A stretch of 64,000 bases of DNA from Allopusillimonas soli (GCF_004153445.1 NZ_SDQC01000001.1:682001-746000), one strand, 5' to 3'. Positions 26,971 through 36,580 are shown, counted from the stretch's first letter. Program-made: numbers and translations. The notes: generated by a model from the sequence alone, not told the origin.

Positions 26971-27975
26971 CCGCTTGCGCAGTCGTGGATATATCCGCAA
27001 TGCGTTTTCTCCCATGACTTTGTCGCGATCTGCGGGTGGAAGCCATTGCACGGCATCAATATAGCGTTTGGTGTCGTCGTAACTGAATCCTGTACGGGGA
27101 TCGACGCCTTTCACGGCACCTACGATTTCCGAGGCAAAGAGGATATTATCGACAGGAATTACCCGCAGCAGCAACTCAATGCCCGGCTGATGATATACGC
27201 AGGTGTCGAAGAAGACATTCTGCAGCAAGGTCTCCAGTTGCGGGCGGCCCATGTCCTGGGCCAGGCCACGGTATCGACCCCAGTGATACGGCACGGCGCC
27301 CCCCCCATGCGGGATCACAAACTTCAACGTGGGAAAGTCTCTGAACAGGTCGGACTGCACCAACTGCATGAAAGCCGTCGTGTCGCCATTGATGTAGTGT
27401 GCCCCTGTAAAGTGAAAGTTGGGATTGCAGGAGCAACTGGTATGAATCATGGCGGGCACATCAAGTTCCACCATTTTTTCATACAGCGGGTACCAGTGAC
27501 GGTCAGTGATGGGAGGATCCCGCCAGTAACCGTCAGTGGGATCAGGGTTGAGATTGCATCCCACAAAGCCCAACTCCTCCACGCATCGCGCAAGTTCCGA
27601 GACGCAGTTTGCCGGACCGACGCCGGGTGACTGCGGCAACTGGCACACACCTGCGAAGCGATCCGGATACAACGACACAGCTCTGTAAACCAGGTCATTG
27701 CAATGACGAGCCCATGCTTCGCTTACGGCGGTGTCACCCACATGATGTGCCATCCCTCCCGCCCGTGGGGAAAACAACGTCAGGTCCACGCCGCGCTCAC
27801 GCTGGATACGCAGTTGGTTTTCCTCAAGGGAATCGCGGATCTCATCATCGCTGACAGCGACTCCCGGGTCCATGAGCCGTGCCGCAGGATTTGCCAGCTG
27901 TTCAAGCTGCCAGTTTCTGAAAGCCGCCAGTCCCGCAGGCGCCGTCGTGTAGTGACCGTGACAGTCAATAATCAT
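26956..27975 (-). CDS. ligJ: Amidohydrolase-2 family protein, LigJ-like 4-oxalomesaconate hydratase
   Basis: A 339-residue zinc-dependent amidohydrolase-fold protein. It begins MIIDCHGHYTT (metal-ligand pair His6, His8), then has SPRAGGMAHHVGD, CNLNPDP, AMIHTSCSCNP, PHGGGAVPYHWGR and NVFFDTCVYHQPG. These agree with what I know of Sphingobium LigJ, which hydrates 4-oxalomesaconate in protocatechuate/gallate 4,5-cleavage. No ring-cleavage genes (ligAB, galA) or lyase are nearby, so the role in this strain is open; a related dicarboxylate hydratase or decarboxylase is possible. It follows a Bug gene by 80 bases, likely one operon. Confidence 0.75.
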   Translation of the reverse strand: MIIDCHGHYTTAPAGLAAFRNWQLEQLANPAARLMDPGVAVSDDEIRDSLEENQLRIQRERGVDLTLFSPRAGGMAHHVGDTAVSEAWARHCNDLVYRAVSLYPDRFAGVCQLPQSPGVGPANCVSELARCVEELGFVGCNLNPDPTDGYWRDPPITDRHWYPLYEKMVELDVPAMIHTSCSCNPNFHFTGAHYINGDTTAFMQLVQSDLFRDFPTLKFVIPHGGGAVPYHWGRYRGLAQDMGRPQLETLLQNVFFDTCVYHQPGIELLLRVIPVDNILFASEIVGAVKGVDPRTGFSYDDTKRYIDAVQWLPPADRDKVMGENALRIYPRLRKRLGIR

Positions 27976-28055
27976 GCTTCATCCGGTTCGGCAGAGTATC
28001 GAATTCAAACTGTATTGCAATGCACGGCATCAGCTTCATCTGTCAGCCTCCCACA

Positions 28056-29036
28056 TTATTGTGGGCTTATGCCGGCTGTCTTGACTACCGTTGCCCATGT
28101 GGCTACCTGATCACGATAGAATTTCTCAAAATCCTGTGGGCTGCCGCCTACGGTGGTGACCGCCATTTGATCGAGCTTCTCCTTTACTTGTGGATCTTGC
28201 AGCGCAGTGTTGATGCACTTGTTTAGCACGTTCACGACCTCGTCCTGCGTTCCCGCAGGCACAGCAAAGCCCCACCAAACTCGTGCCTGGAGGCCGTCAT
28301 AGCCCAGCTCCTGCGCTGTGGGCACATCAGGAAGCTGCGGCAGGCGTTGCGGGCTGTCAACAACAAGCGCCCGCAGCTTCTTCGCCTGGACTTGGGGCAC
28401 GGCTTCGAGTGGATTAAGAAACATAAGTGACACCCGCCCCGTCACCAGATCCAACTTGGCGGGCGAACCGCCCTTGTATGGCACATGCATAAGCTTCGTA
28501 CCAGTCTTGATCTGAAGCAGTTCCGTCGCCAGATGCGGGGCGCTACCCACCCCTGATGTGGCAAAGGAAATCGTGCCCGGCTTGGATTTGGCCTCCGAGA
28601 TCAGTTGATTGAAGGATTTAAATGGAGAGTCATACGCAACCACAAGAATCAGCGGCGCATAACCCAGATAGGCTACGCGTTTCAGGTCATCCACTTCATT
28701 GAAGCTTCGGTTGGTGTAAAGCGACGGATTGGTGGCCATGCCATTTGCTGCGATCAGTAACGTATAGCCATCGGCAGGCGCTCTTACCACCGCCTCGGTG
28801 CCTATATTGCCATTGGCGCCAGCCTTGTTCTCCACAATCACCGATTGGCCAGTCTGTTTGCTTATGCTATCTGCAAACAGCCGTCCCAGGGTGTCCACGG
28901 CCCCGCCTGGCGGAAAGGGCACAACCAGTGTGAGAGGCTTGTCTGGATACGCGGAATGCGCAGGCGCTGCAACACCCGCCATCAGGGGAATCGCCAACGC
29001 GACCGATGCAAGCATGTGGCCCAGTCTTGGTTTCAT
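28056..29036 (-). CDS. Bug/TctC-family periplasmic binding protein
   Basis: A 326-residue secreted receptor with a signal peptide (cleavage near AHS-AY, residue 28) and the Bug landmarks YPDKPLTLVVPFPPGG in part (PFPPGGAVD), VIVENKAGANGNIG, PADGYTLL, HVPYKGGSPAKLD and VPTAQELGYDG. AAAGGAGACAC precedes the ATG. It is upstream of, and probably co-transcribed with, the LigJ-like gene, suggesting a tri- or dicarboxylate or aromatic-acid ligand; that is inference. The stop lies in a CCCACA/TGTGGG hairpin (28050-28065). Confidence 0.92.
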   Translation of the reverse strand: MKPRLGHMLASVALAIPLMAGVAAPAHSAYPDKPLTLVVPFPPGGAVDTLGRLFADSISKQTGQSVIVENKAGANGNIGTEAVVRAPADGYTLLIAANGMATNPSLYTNRSFNEVDDLKRVAYLGYAPLILVVAYDSPFKSFNQLISEAKSKPGTISFATSGVGSAPHLATELLQIKTGTKLMHVPYKGGSPAKLDLVTGRVSLMFLNPLEAVPQVQAKKLRALVVDSPQRLPQLPDVPTAQELGYDGLQARVWWGFAVPAGTQDEVVNVLNKCINTALQDPQVKEKLDQMAVTTVGGSPQDFEKFYRDQVATWATVVKTAGISPQ

Positions 29037-29218
29037 GGCTGTGTCTCCTTTGTTTTGTTGTAGTGAGCATCATCCCGGTATGCCGGTATTTGCCGGGGAT
29101 GAAAAGGATAGTAGCGCCGTGAGAGTACCGCTAGTACCGACATTTCCGCCTAGCTGATATTCCTTAAAAACATAGCTTGGAGATAGTCAGTGGGCGCTTC
29201 CACCTCACAACCATCAAG

Positions 29219-30124
29219 TCAATGCGATGAAGATTTTTTCAGAAGCATTTCACTCAACAACTCAGCCGTGCGATGCACCAGCGTTGTCAATGGCCGTTCC
29301 GCCGAGGTTGCCATAGCCAGTACGCTGCTCAGGCCCGGTTCTACAATGCGATGCATCTGCAGGTTGGACTGAACGGTGCTGATTACGACCGGATGCCGGG
29401 TCGCGATCGCATAACCGAGCCCCTGCGCCACAAGATTGACGATTGTGGCCACAGCATCAACCTCAAGCGCTATCCGAGGCTTGAGGCCCATATTGGCTAG
29501 CTGCGTCTCAATCATCATCCGCAAAGTGTGCGGGCGACAAGGGATGATTAGCGGCAAATCCGCAATCTTGCGCAAGGGTATGGAGGCACCCATCGCTGGC
29601 TGGTTCCGCTTTCGGCACCCAAGCACCAACAGCTCATCGTTCCGTATTGGACGAATATCCAGGCTCGGTGACGGCACCGGATCATGCAGCAAGGCGATAT
29701 CGACACGGCCAGACAACAACCACTCGTATAGGTGTATGGTCAGTCCTTCTGTAATACACAGGTCAGCCTTGGGATAACGCTGGCGAAAGGCCTGGACAAA
29801 TGGGACGCTAATCGCCCGGCCAACGGCATAAGGAAAACCAACGGTGACTCGTCCCACCGGACTGCCGCGGGCATCCTCAACGTCGTGGCGTGCGTGCTCA
29901 AACTGCATCTGGATGGTACGACCATGAGCAAGCAAACGTTTGCCAGCCTCTGTCAGGCTTACACCCCTGCCGTTGCGGTAAAAGAGCGTCTGCCTTATTT
30001 CCACTTCCAGTCTGCGCACTTGCCTACTGAGTGCAGGCTGTCCGACACCCAGAACGCGGGCAGCTTGTGTAAAGCTGCCGAGTTCAGCCACATAGATGAA
30101 ATACTCCAGCTGTCGTAGATCCAT
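29219..30124 (-). CDS. LysR-family transcriptional regulator (NAC/CbbR-type subgroup)
   Basis: A 301-residue regulator. It opens MDLRQLEYFIYVAELGSFTQ (helix-turn-helix LGVGQPALSRQVRRLE) and continues with the effector domain from VTVGFPYAVGR. It lies between two Bug genes on the same strand, 182 bases upstream of the 28056 Bug start, and is not divergent from any gene. It probably controls the Bug/LigJ-like pair downstream. Confidence 0.88.
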   Translation of the reverse strand: MDLRQLEYFIYVAELGSFTQAARVLGVGQPALSRQVRRLEVEIRQTLFYRNGRGVSLTEAGKRLLAHGRTIQMQFEHARHDVEDARGSPVGRVTVGFPYAVGRAISVPFVQAFRQRYPKADLCITEGLTIHLYEWLLSGRVDIALLHDPVPSPSLDIRPIRNDELLVLGCRKRNQPAMGASIPLRKIADLPLIIPCRPHTLRMMIETQLANMGLKPRIALEVDAVATIVNLVAQGLGYAIATRHPVVISTVQSNLQMHRIVEPGLSSVLAMATSAERPLTTLVHRTAELLSEMLLKKSSSH

Positions 30125-30267
30125 TCCAGACCAATTCTGATTCGCGCTTGGCGGCTTATGGCCCAGTATATCCTTGAGCGCCTCCGCAGCCTCTCAATAT
30201 GACGCGGCGCATCTATCTCCTCGACAGCTGTCTGAAATGACTGCCTTTCCCAAGGAAAGGCCAAGCG

Positions 30268-31233
30268 CTAGCGTTGGGAAATGCCTGTCTCCTGAATAAT
30301 GCGCTGGTATTTCGCCATTTCATCCTGGATGAAGCCGGCAAAGTCCTCGCCTTGCAAGGGCGTGGGCGTAAGGCCTTTTGCTTCCAGCTCCTCAATGAAA
30401 CTCTTGCTGGCCAGGATGCCCATGACATCCGTGCCGATTTTTTGAGCGATCGGATCGGGAAGCTGGCCCGGCCCGAATACGCCAAACCAGTTTGTGAGCT
30501 GCAGATCGGGCACACCCAGTTCAACAGCCGTCGGGACATCGGGAAGCAACTTCTCGCGCTTGTCGCCAGCAACCAGAATCGGCCAAATCTTCCCAGCACG
30601 GATATTGCCCAACAAAGGCGGCGTAGTGGCAAAGAAAAGATCTATCTGCCCGCCAACAAGATCCTGCACCGCCAGCGAAGTTCCGCGATAAGGGATATGC
30701 TGCAAAGGCAAACCGGTCAGGCGCTTGAGCACCTCGCCAGCCATGTGCTGCTGCCCGCCAACACCGGGCGATCCGTATGCAATCGCCGTCTCCTTGCCCT
30801 TCAGCGCAAGCAGTGCCTTCCAGTTTCTGGCCGGCAACTTCGGGCCGCTAGCGAGCACCAGCGGCGCCGAGGCGACAAGCGCGATAGGCGTCAGATCATG
30901 GATGGGATCGTAGCGCATCTCCTTGAACACAAGCTTGTTGATCGAAACTTCAGGCGTGTATCCAAGCAATAGCGTATAGCCGTCGGGTGCGGCACGGACG
31001 ACTGAGTCCGCGGCAATCATGCCGCTTGCACCAGCCTTGTTTTCGACAACCACAGTCTGTTTCCATTGATCGCTCAAGGATTTGGCCAGCAGGCGGGCAA
31101 TGATGTCCGTGGAGCCACCTGGAGCATATCCCACAAGCAATGTGACGGGCCGGTCGGGATAAGCCGCTTGAGCAGGCACTGCCGCACAGAACACGACCGC
31201 AGCAATGGCAAGCATGATGATTCGTGATGACAT
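30268..31233 (-). CDS. Bug/TctC-family periplasmic binding protein
   Basis: A 321-residue receptor with a signal peptide ending at AQA-AY (residue 23) and Bug motifs YPDRPVTLLVGYAPGG in part (YAPGGSTDIIARL), TVVVENKAGASGMIA, PDGYTLLLGYTPE and HIPYRGTSLAVQD. GGAGACAAAC precedes the ATG. It follows the metallophosphoesterase gene by 28 bases on the same strand, so the pair is likely an operon in which this protein binds a substrate or product of the phosphoesterase system. No membrane transporter genes are adjacent. Confidence 0.92.
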   Translation of the reverse strand: MSSRIIMLAIAAVVFCAAVPAQAAYPDRPVTLLVGYAPGGSTDIIARLLAKSLSDQWKQTVVVENKAGASGMIAADSVVRAAPDGYTLLLGYTPEVSINKLVFKEMRYDPIHDLTPIALVASAPLVLASGPKLPARNWKALLALKGKETAIAYGSPGVGGQQHMAGEVLKRLTGLPLQHIPYRGTSLAVQDLVGGQIDLFFATTPPLLGNIRAGKIWPILVAGDKREKLLPDVPTAVELGVPDLQLTNWFGVFGPGQLPDPIAQKIGTDVMGILASKSFIEELEAKGLTPTPLQGEDFAGFIQDEMAKYQRIIQETGISQR

Positions 31234-31261
31234 GGGTTTGTCTCCTTATTGGCATCGATGC

Positions 31262-33304
31262 CTATTTGAGGGTGATCAATACAACATGCAGTAATCCATC
31301 AGCTTCAGCCTCCTCGAGCACCGAAGCCGCATTCGTATACTGGCCGCTTGCCAGATCAAGGACAGCGGCTCCTGATGGCAGGTGTTCAAGCTGTCGAAAA
31401 CCTGCGGCCGTTGCGCAGACCAGCCTGAAGGATTGGTTACCCGCCTTGAACTCGAGGCTTTCGGCCGTGGCCTTGTCCACGTCCGTCAGCTGACAGTCTC
31501 CCAGCCCCGACAGCAGCGCGTTGAGGCAGCAATATGCGCGCGCCATCGGGCGGGGATTGAAATGCCGGTCTATGAAGGCATGGCGAGGGAAATAACCGCG
31601 ATCCACATCCATGAATGTGTCGTATATATATCGAATGCCGGAGCTTGCTCGCGACAGCACGATAGTCTGCGCAACACTGGCCACATTGGCAGCGTCGTCG
31701 GCCCGTTCCTTCGCCAAGCTTGGGCCAGCCAGCTTCAGCGATGCCAGGATCTCGCATCCCGTACGCTCATGAAAAGCGCGCATCTCGCGATACGCATACA
31801 GAAGATCCTGATCGGGTGTAATCCTTACCGTTACACCGTCTATTTCCCCGGCCTGTCTGGATGCCGACATGGTCTGCGCGACGCCATCCAGATCCTCCAG
31901 GCTGAAACCGGCCTTTATGACATGATTGAAATGCTGCCCGTCATACTGGTCGGGATCATGGCTCAGAATGGGCGAGTAAAAAATCTGGACCCCGTCTGTT
32001 TCTCTTCGCGTTTTCAACGCATGGCGATGCATCTCGAACTGGGCCGATGGAAAATTGACTTCATAGGCTGCCACGCCCGCTCGCGACAGCTCGTCCACGG
32101 ACTGGGCGCCTCGCGGCAGCCCCAGCGTCGTAACGACATATCTGTGTCCCATCCGGGCCATCAGCTGCATGCGTGTGCGGGATTCCTGTTCCTCAAGATC
32201 AAGCACGGGAACTTTTGAAAGCTTCACCCCCATTTCCCAAAGAGCCAGCAGCGGATAGTCGTTCCGCGCCCATTTCCGGCCGAACTCCTGCACGCCGCCC
32301 GTCGCTGTTATCTGCATGCTTTCTGCCCAGGGATGGCGCAGCTCGACACCCATGTTATCGAGCATGGAAGTCTTCGGATGTGTGAGGAACTGATCAACGG
32401 GCGCGAAGGCTTCCGAATCCCCGGACACCTGGCGGCCCAAGGTCCGTACCGAATGAGCCACATGTCCGTCGGCATATACATCGACGATGAAATAGCCGAA
32501 CTTCTCCGCATCGCCACGGCCAAACTCCACATCCGGCGCAGTGCGGTAGAACTCGGTGAAGTCATGACGCAAAAATGCGGTAGACGGCAACATATAAAAC
32601 TCGCCCTCGCCCACCCGGTCGTACCAGAAATTATGGACATGCCCCGCAAATGTGGCTTCCACTTGTGGCCGGCGCATAAGATCAAGCAGCCAGTCTCGGC
32701 CAGGCTGGTCAATATTGTCGTAATTGCCGCGCTCATCTTCTGAATAAATATATGGCGGGTAATGCATGAACAGGAAAATCCGGCGATCGCCTGCGGAAGA
32801 CAGCTGCTCCTCCAGCCATTCACGCTGCCGGACCTCCTCGTCCAGGCCGGAATTGATCAGCAGTGAATTGACGAGCACCAAGCGCAGCGGGCCCTCGTCA
32901 AAAGCATAGTAATCACGCCCAAACGCCTTGCGATACGTATCCAGGTAGGCATCGCACACTTGATCCGCCGGCATTCCCTGCACGCGTTTGTCGCCGACAT
33001 CGTGATTGCCGGGCACCAAGTGAATCGGCACCTTGACCGAACTGGAAATGGACCTGAAGTTCTCCACCGCTTGCATGAAACTTGGAAGGGATGGCACCGG
33101 GTGCACGATATCGCCCAGATGGACGACAAACCTGGGAGCAGGGCTCATAGCTGCGATGTCCTGAAACACGTAGCGAGCGCGGGCGTTGGCGAGCGCATTG
33201 GTTTGATACGGAGAGCTGGAGAGGCTTTCATCCTCATTGATATGCGTGTCGGCAACCACGACGAAACTGAAAACCGGCGATCTGGATGACGATACAAGCG
33301 ACAT
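31262..33304 (-). CDS. Two-domain metallophosphoesterase with unassigned C-terminal half
   Basis: A 680-residue protein without a signal peptide. Residues 12-260 form a calcineurin-like phosphoesterase: Asp19 and His21 (VADTHINED), Asp65 (HLGDIVH), Asn100-His101 (PGNHDVGDK), a His in FMHYPPY and GHVHN. Residues about 310-680 are a second region of alternating beta/alpha elements that could be a TIM barrel plus a terminal beta domain (WEMGVKLSKVPVLD, YSPILSHDPDQYDG, GVTVRITPDQDLL, LASLKLAGPS); I do not recognise the family. The start at 33304 has GGAGG six bases upstream; 33331 is an alternative. It is divergent from an IclR gene and precedes a Bug gene. Confidence 0.85.
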   Translation of the reverse strand: MSLVSSSRSPVFSFVVVADTHINEDESLSSSPYQTNALANARARYVFQDIAAMSPAPRFVVHLGDIVHPVPSLPSFMQAVENFRSISSSVKVPIHLVPGNHDVGDKRVQGMPADQVCDAYLDTYRKAFGRDYYAFDEGPLRLVLVNSLLINSGLDEEVRQREWLEEQLSSAGDRRIFLFMHYPPYIYSEDERGNYDNIDQPGRDWLLDLMRRPQVEATFAGHVHNFWYDRVGEGEFYMLPSTAFLRHDFTEFYRTAPDVEFGRGDAEKFGYFIVDVYADGHVAHSVRTLGRQVSGDSEAFAPVDQFLTHPKTSMLDNMGVELRHPWAESMQITATGGVQEFGRKWARNDYPLLALWEMGVKLSKVPVLDLEEQESRTRMQLMARMGHRYVVTTLGLPRGAQSVDELSRAGVAAYEVNFPSAQFEMHRHALKTRRETDGVQIFYSPILSHDPDQYDGQHFNHVIKAGFSLEDLDGVAQTMSASRQAGEIDGVTVRITPDQDLLYAYREMRAFHERTGCEILASLKLAGPSLAKERADDAANVASVAQTIVLSRASSGIRYIYDTFMDVDRGYFPRHAFIDRHFNPRPMARAYCCLNALLSGLGDCQLTDVDKATAESLEFKAGNQSFRLVCATAAGFRQLEHLPSGAAVLDLASGQYTNAASVLEEAEADGLLHVVLITLK

Positions 33305-33323
33305 TCTTGGCCTCCGAGCCCTT

Positions 33324-33342
33324 AATTCCATTTATTTGAATT
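33324..33342. promoter_or_regulatory. Candidate IclR operator, AATTC-N9-GAATT (copy 1)
   Basis: An inverted repeat AATTC-CATTTATTT-GAATT lies between the metallophosphoesterase start and the IclR start. The same 5-9-5 layout with CATT after the first arm recurs at 37490-37508 beside another IclR gene. A TTAATT-AG-AATTAA dyad follows at 33351-33364, which may be a second half of the site or part of the promoter. Confidence 0.5.
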
Positions 33343-33425
33343 GATACCCATTAATTAGAATTAATTATCGAATCCGCGCGGTAAGATGTCAACTCGTCAA
33401 TGCACGAATACAGAGGTTTTCGTTA

Positions 33426-34262
33426 GTGGCACCAAATCGCATCAAATCTGGAAACACCCGGGAAAAACCCGAAACGCTGAACGAGGCCGAGCTGGAGGCT
33501 CATCCGCAATTCGCTTCCACGCTCGCGAATGGCCTCGCCATACTGGGTTGTTTCGCCAACGGCTCATTCCTTTTGGGAAACAAAGATTTCGCAGAACAAT
33601 TGGGCATGACGCGGCCTACCGTCTCGCGCCTTACGTTTACTTTGATGGGCCTGGGCTATCTGCGCCGCGATGCGGCTACCGGAAAATACGCGCTGGGGCC
33701 GGCTGTGCTTTCCCTGGGATATCCACTGCTCTCAAAGCTCATGATTCACCAGGTTGCAGGCAGCGCCATGATGGCTTTGGCGAGCTACGCCAACGGGCCG
33801 ATATCGGTGGGCGCGCGAGATCGTCTCCAAGTCGTTTACGTGGAGACGGTGTACGCGAATCATTCAAACGAGACGCGGCCTGGGATAGGATCCACTCGCC
33901 CGTTCTTGCGCACAGCCATGGGCCGCGCATTGCTGTACGGCCTGCCGCAGGAGGAAAGAAAATGGGTCATGGAGCGTTTGCAGCACGTATATCCCGACGA
34001 ATGGAATACCTTCGGCAACCGCGTGCAAGCGTCATTTTCACAGTTGGACGAACGCGGCTTTTGCGCGGTAATCGGAGATTGGCGCACTACGCTGGCCGCC
34101 GTCGCGGTTCCCATGCTGCAGCCCTCCCTGGGGCTGCCCCTGGCATTCAACCTGACCGTTCCAAGCTATGCCGTAGACAAAAAGAAGCTGGAGAACGACC
34201 TGGGCCCTCGCCTTGCCGATCTGGTGCATGACATTGGATCCATGCTGGGTGCAGCACGCTAA
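33426..34262 (+). CDS. IclR-family transcriptional regulator
   Basis: A 278-residue regulator beginning at a GTG. The winged helix lies at about residues 28-90 (LANGLAILGCF, LGMTRPTVSRLTFTL, LGYLRRD) and the effector-binding domain follows (YVETVYANHS, STRPFLRTAMGRALLYGL, WRTTLAAVAVPML). It is divergent from the metallophosphoesterase/Bug operon and is likely its regulator. Its stop overlaps the convergent TonB-receptor stop by 4 bases. A later start is possible because the ribosome site at 33426 is weak. Confidence 0.88.
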   Translation: MAPNRIKSGNTREKPETLNEAELEAHPQFASTLANGLAILGCFANGSFLLGNKDFAEQLGMTRPTVSRLTFTLMGLGYLRRDAATGKYALGPAVLSLGYPLLSKLMIHQVAGSAMMALASYANGPISVGARDRLQVVYVETVYANHSNETRPGIGSTRPFLRTAMGRALLYGLPQEERKWVMERLQHVYPDEWNTFGNRVQASFSQLDERGFCAVIGDWRTTLAAVAVPMLQPSLGLPLAFNLTVPSYAVDKKKLENDLGPRLADLVHDIGSMLGAAR

Positions 34263-36526
34263 TATTGATAGCGCAATGTTGCCATCACGTTGCGTGGCGC
34301 ACCCCAAGCGCCCTGACTGTAGAAACCGATCTGACTGTAGTACTTCTTATCGAGAATGTTGTTTGCATTGACTTGCAGCGACAAGTGCCGATTGAAACGG
34401 TAGCGCGCCATCAGGTTGACCAGGGCGTAGGATTCCTGCGAAACCTCCTCGTCGCCGTTTGGCCCTGCTGCCACGGTATACACTTTGCTCTGCCAATTGA
34501 CGCCACCGCCCAATGTCAGCCGATGCCACGCGCCGGGAAACTGATAGGTGGTGAAAAGGCGCAGCAGCGTTCTGGGATGATTGGTTTGCACGGGCGCCCC
34601 ATCCGCATCCTTGGCTGTCCAGTGCGACAGTCCAGCGGCAACCTGCCACCCCCTGCGAAGCTCGCCCGATACCTCCAGATCGTAGCCACGGCTCTTGGTT
34701 CCTTGTGCCGCGTAATAGGCTTGGTTCGTCGTGCCCGGGACCATATGACCGGGATCAGGCTGTGCGAGATTATCTTGCTCTATCTGAAATAGCGCGGCGC
34801 TTGCGTTCAGCTTTCCGTTGAGAAACTCGCCCTTGATGCCCGCTTCATAGCTGTCGCCTTCCAGCGGATCGAGCCAGTTGCCGTCGCGATCCTGATAGCT
34901 CTGCGGATTGAAGATGCTGGTATAGCTTACATAGGCAGTCAGATTGTCGTTGAGATCGTAAAGCAGGCCTGCATAGGGGGTGAATGCATTCTTGCTGAAC
35001 GACGTCGGGGAGCCACCCGCCCAACCCACCGCATCGGTTTCCCATCGGCTATAGCGTCCGCCGACAATCAGTTTGATCGCGTCGGTCAAAGATAATCGAG
35101 CGGCGGCATACATACCGTTCTGGCGTGTTGCATCATAGGTTGCACTGGTTTCCGCGTTACTCCAGTTCGGCTCGGGATAACTGCCGTTCCATGTCAGATA
35201 ATTTCCCACCGGTGGTACGTTCAATGCGGCCCGATAATCAAAATCGGAGACCTGCCTGCTGCTGCTCAAGCCTACCACCAGCTCATGTCGGCGCCCAAAC
35301 ATCTCGAATGGGCCCGATGCCTTCACATCCACACTGTTCTGCGTGCGGTCGCCGAGGTACCAAGCAGGGCTGGCGGCCATCCCCAAGCCTGTCGCCGCAT
35401 CCGGCCAGTTGTACAAGTACAGCAGCTTCGCATCCGCTTCGTGCCTGCTGTGATTGAGCAACACATTCACAGTCCAGTCGTTGCCGAAACGATGTTCAAG
35501 GTCGGCGAATGCGCCAGTCGTGGTACTCGCCCACGATGTCCAGTCTGCGCCGACCGATTTTGACCGTGTCCAATCGGTGCGCGTGCCGTCCGCATACCAT
35601 AGTGGAAATCCGCCCCAACTGCTGCCGCGGGGGTCATTGTCCTGGTAATTGAAACCCACCCTCAGTGTTGTGTCGGGAGTCAGGTCGGCGTCGACGGTGC
35701 CGTACAGCACCTTCTTCTTCATGCTGTAGTAATCGACATAACTGTTGTACTGCTGGTAGGCCGCGATCAGACGCCCCCTCACATGCCCATCGCGACTAAG
35801 CGGCGAGGAGATATCCACTGTTGTACGATAGTTATCCCAAGATCCCACGCCCGCGGTCAGCTTGGCGGCAAATTCCTTACTGTCGGCATGCTTGCGAATG
35901 AGATTGATCGAGGCGCCAGGGTTCCCGGCGCCGGTCAGCAGGCCAGTTGCACCGCGCACCACCTCTACCCTGTCGTAGATGATCGGATCCAGCGAAGATT
36001 CTCCTGCGCTGTAGCCCGTGTCGTACGCGGTCGGAATGCCGTCATACATATAGCGGTCTATGCTGAAACCACGCGAGGAAAATGAATAGCGCTCGGAATC
36101 ATAGTTCTGCACAGATACGCCCGGCGTGCTTGCCATGACATCTGTCAGCGATTGCATGTTTTGATCCTGCATACGCTGGCTGGTGATCACGGTGACAGAC
36201 TGGGGGGTATCCCGCAACGTCAGCGGCATACCCGTGCCCGCGCTGGTCGATTGCGCGGTATATGAATGCGTGCCCTCAGTGACCAACGCGCCAAGCCCCA
36301 TCGTGCCCGTTGTTGTGATCGCTGGCAGCATCGTCACCTTGCCGGCCTGCTGCGCCGCATTGCCGGAAGTCGCGTTCTGTTGGGCATGTGCAGCGGCTGT
36401 GTGCCCGGCTGTAGCCCATACAACAATAAGAGACAGAAACAAGGACGTGCGCCCTTGGCGCGCAGCGGAACGCGGCATGACAAGCCGCGCGAACCCATCT
36501 GCGAATGCTGGATTGTGGAAAGGCAT
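34259..36526 (-). CDS. TonB-dependent siderophore receptor (FpvA/FhuE type, no STN domain)
   Basis: A 755-residue outer-membrane receptor. After a signal peptide ending AHA-QQ (residue 49) comes a plug domain (TLRDTPQSVTVITSQRM, GVSVQNYDSERYSFSSRGF in part, RVEVVRGATGLLTG.GNPGASINLIRK) and a 22-strand barrel ending ATLRYQY, with the C-terminal aromatic expected for Omp85-dependent assembly. It lacks the N-terminal STN signalling domain, unlike the receptor at 40284, so it takes up ferric siderophore without sigma-factor signalling. The start may be M17 (36478), which gives a compact signal peptide. A Fur-box-like site is 55 bases upstream. Confidence 0.9.
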   Translation of the reverse strand: MPFHNPAFADGFARLVMPRSAARQGRTSLFLSLIVVWATAGHTAAAHAQQNATSGNAAQQAGKVTMLPAITTTGTMGLGALVTEGTHSYTAQSTSAGTGMPLTLRDTPQSVTVITSQRMQDQNMQSLTDVMASTPGVSVQNYDSERYSFSSRGFSIDRYMYDGIPTAYDTGYSAGESSLDPIIYDRVEVVRGATGLLTGAGNPGASINLIRKHADSKEFAAKLTAGVGSWDNYRTTVDISSPLSRDGHVRGRLIAAYQQYNSYVDYYSMKKKVLYGTVDADLTPDTTLRVGFNYQDNDPRGSSWGGFPLWYADGTRTDWTRSKSVGADWTSWASTTTGAFADLEHRFGNDWTVNVLLNHSRHEADAKLLYLYNWPDAATGLGMAASPAWYLGDRTQNSVDVKASGPFEMFGRRHELVVGLSSSRQVSDFDYRAALNVPPVGNYLTWNGSYPEPNWSNAETSATYDATRQNGMYAAARLSLTDAIKLIVGGRYSRWETDAVGWAGGSPTSFSKNAFTPYAGLLYDLNDNLTAYVSYTSIFNPQSYQDRDGNWLDPLEGDSYEAGIKGEFLNGKLNASAALFQIEQDNLAQPDPGHMVPGTTNQAYYAAQGTKSRGYDLEVSGELRRGWQVAAGLSHWTAKDADGAPVQTNHPRTLLRLFTTYQFPGAWHRLTLGGGVNWQSKVYTVAAGPNGDEEVSQESYALVNLMARYRFNRHLSLQVNANNILDKKYYSQIGFYSQGAWGAPRNVMATLRYQY

Positions 36527-36580
36527 GAGAAAAAGGCTGTTTTCGTTTTGGGGATAAAAAATTACAGCCTTATAATATTA

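Noticed and set aside
28050-28065. CCCACA/TGTGGG hairpin at the end of a Bug gene as a terminator
   Set aside because: Contains the stop codon in its loop, lacks a T-run, and the downstream LigJ-like gene looks co-transcribed.
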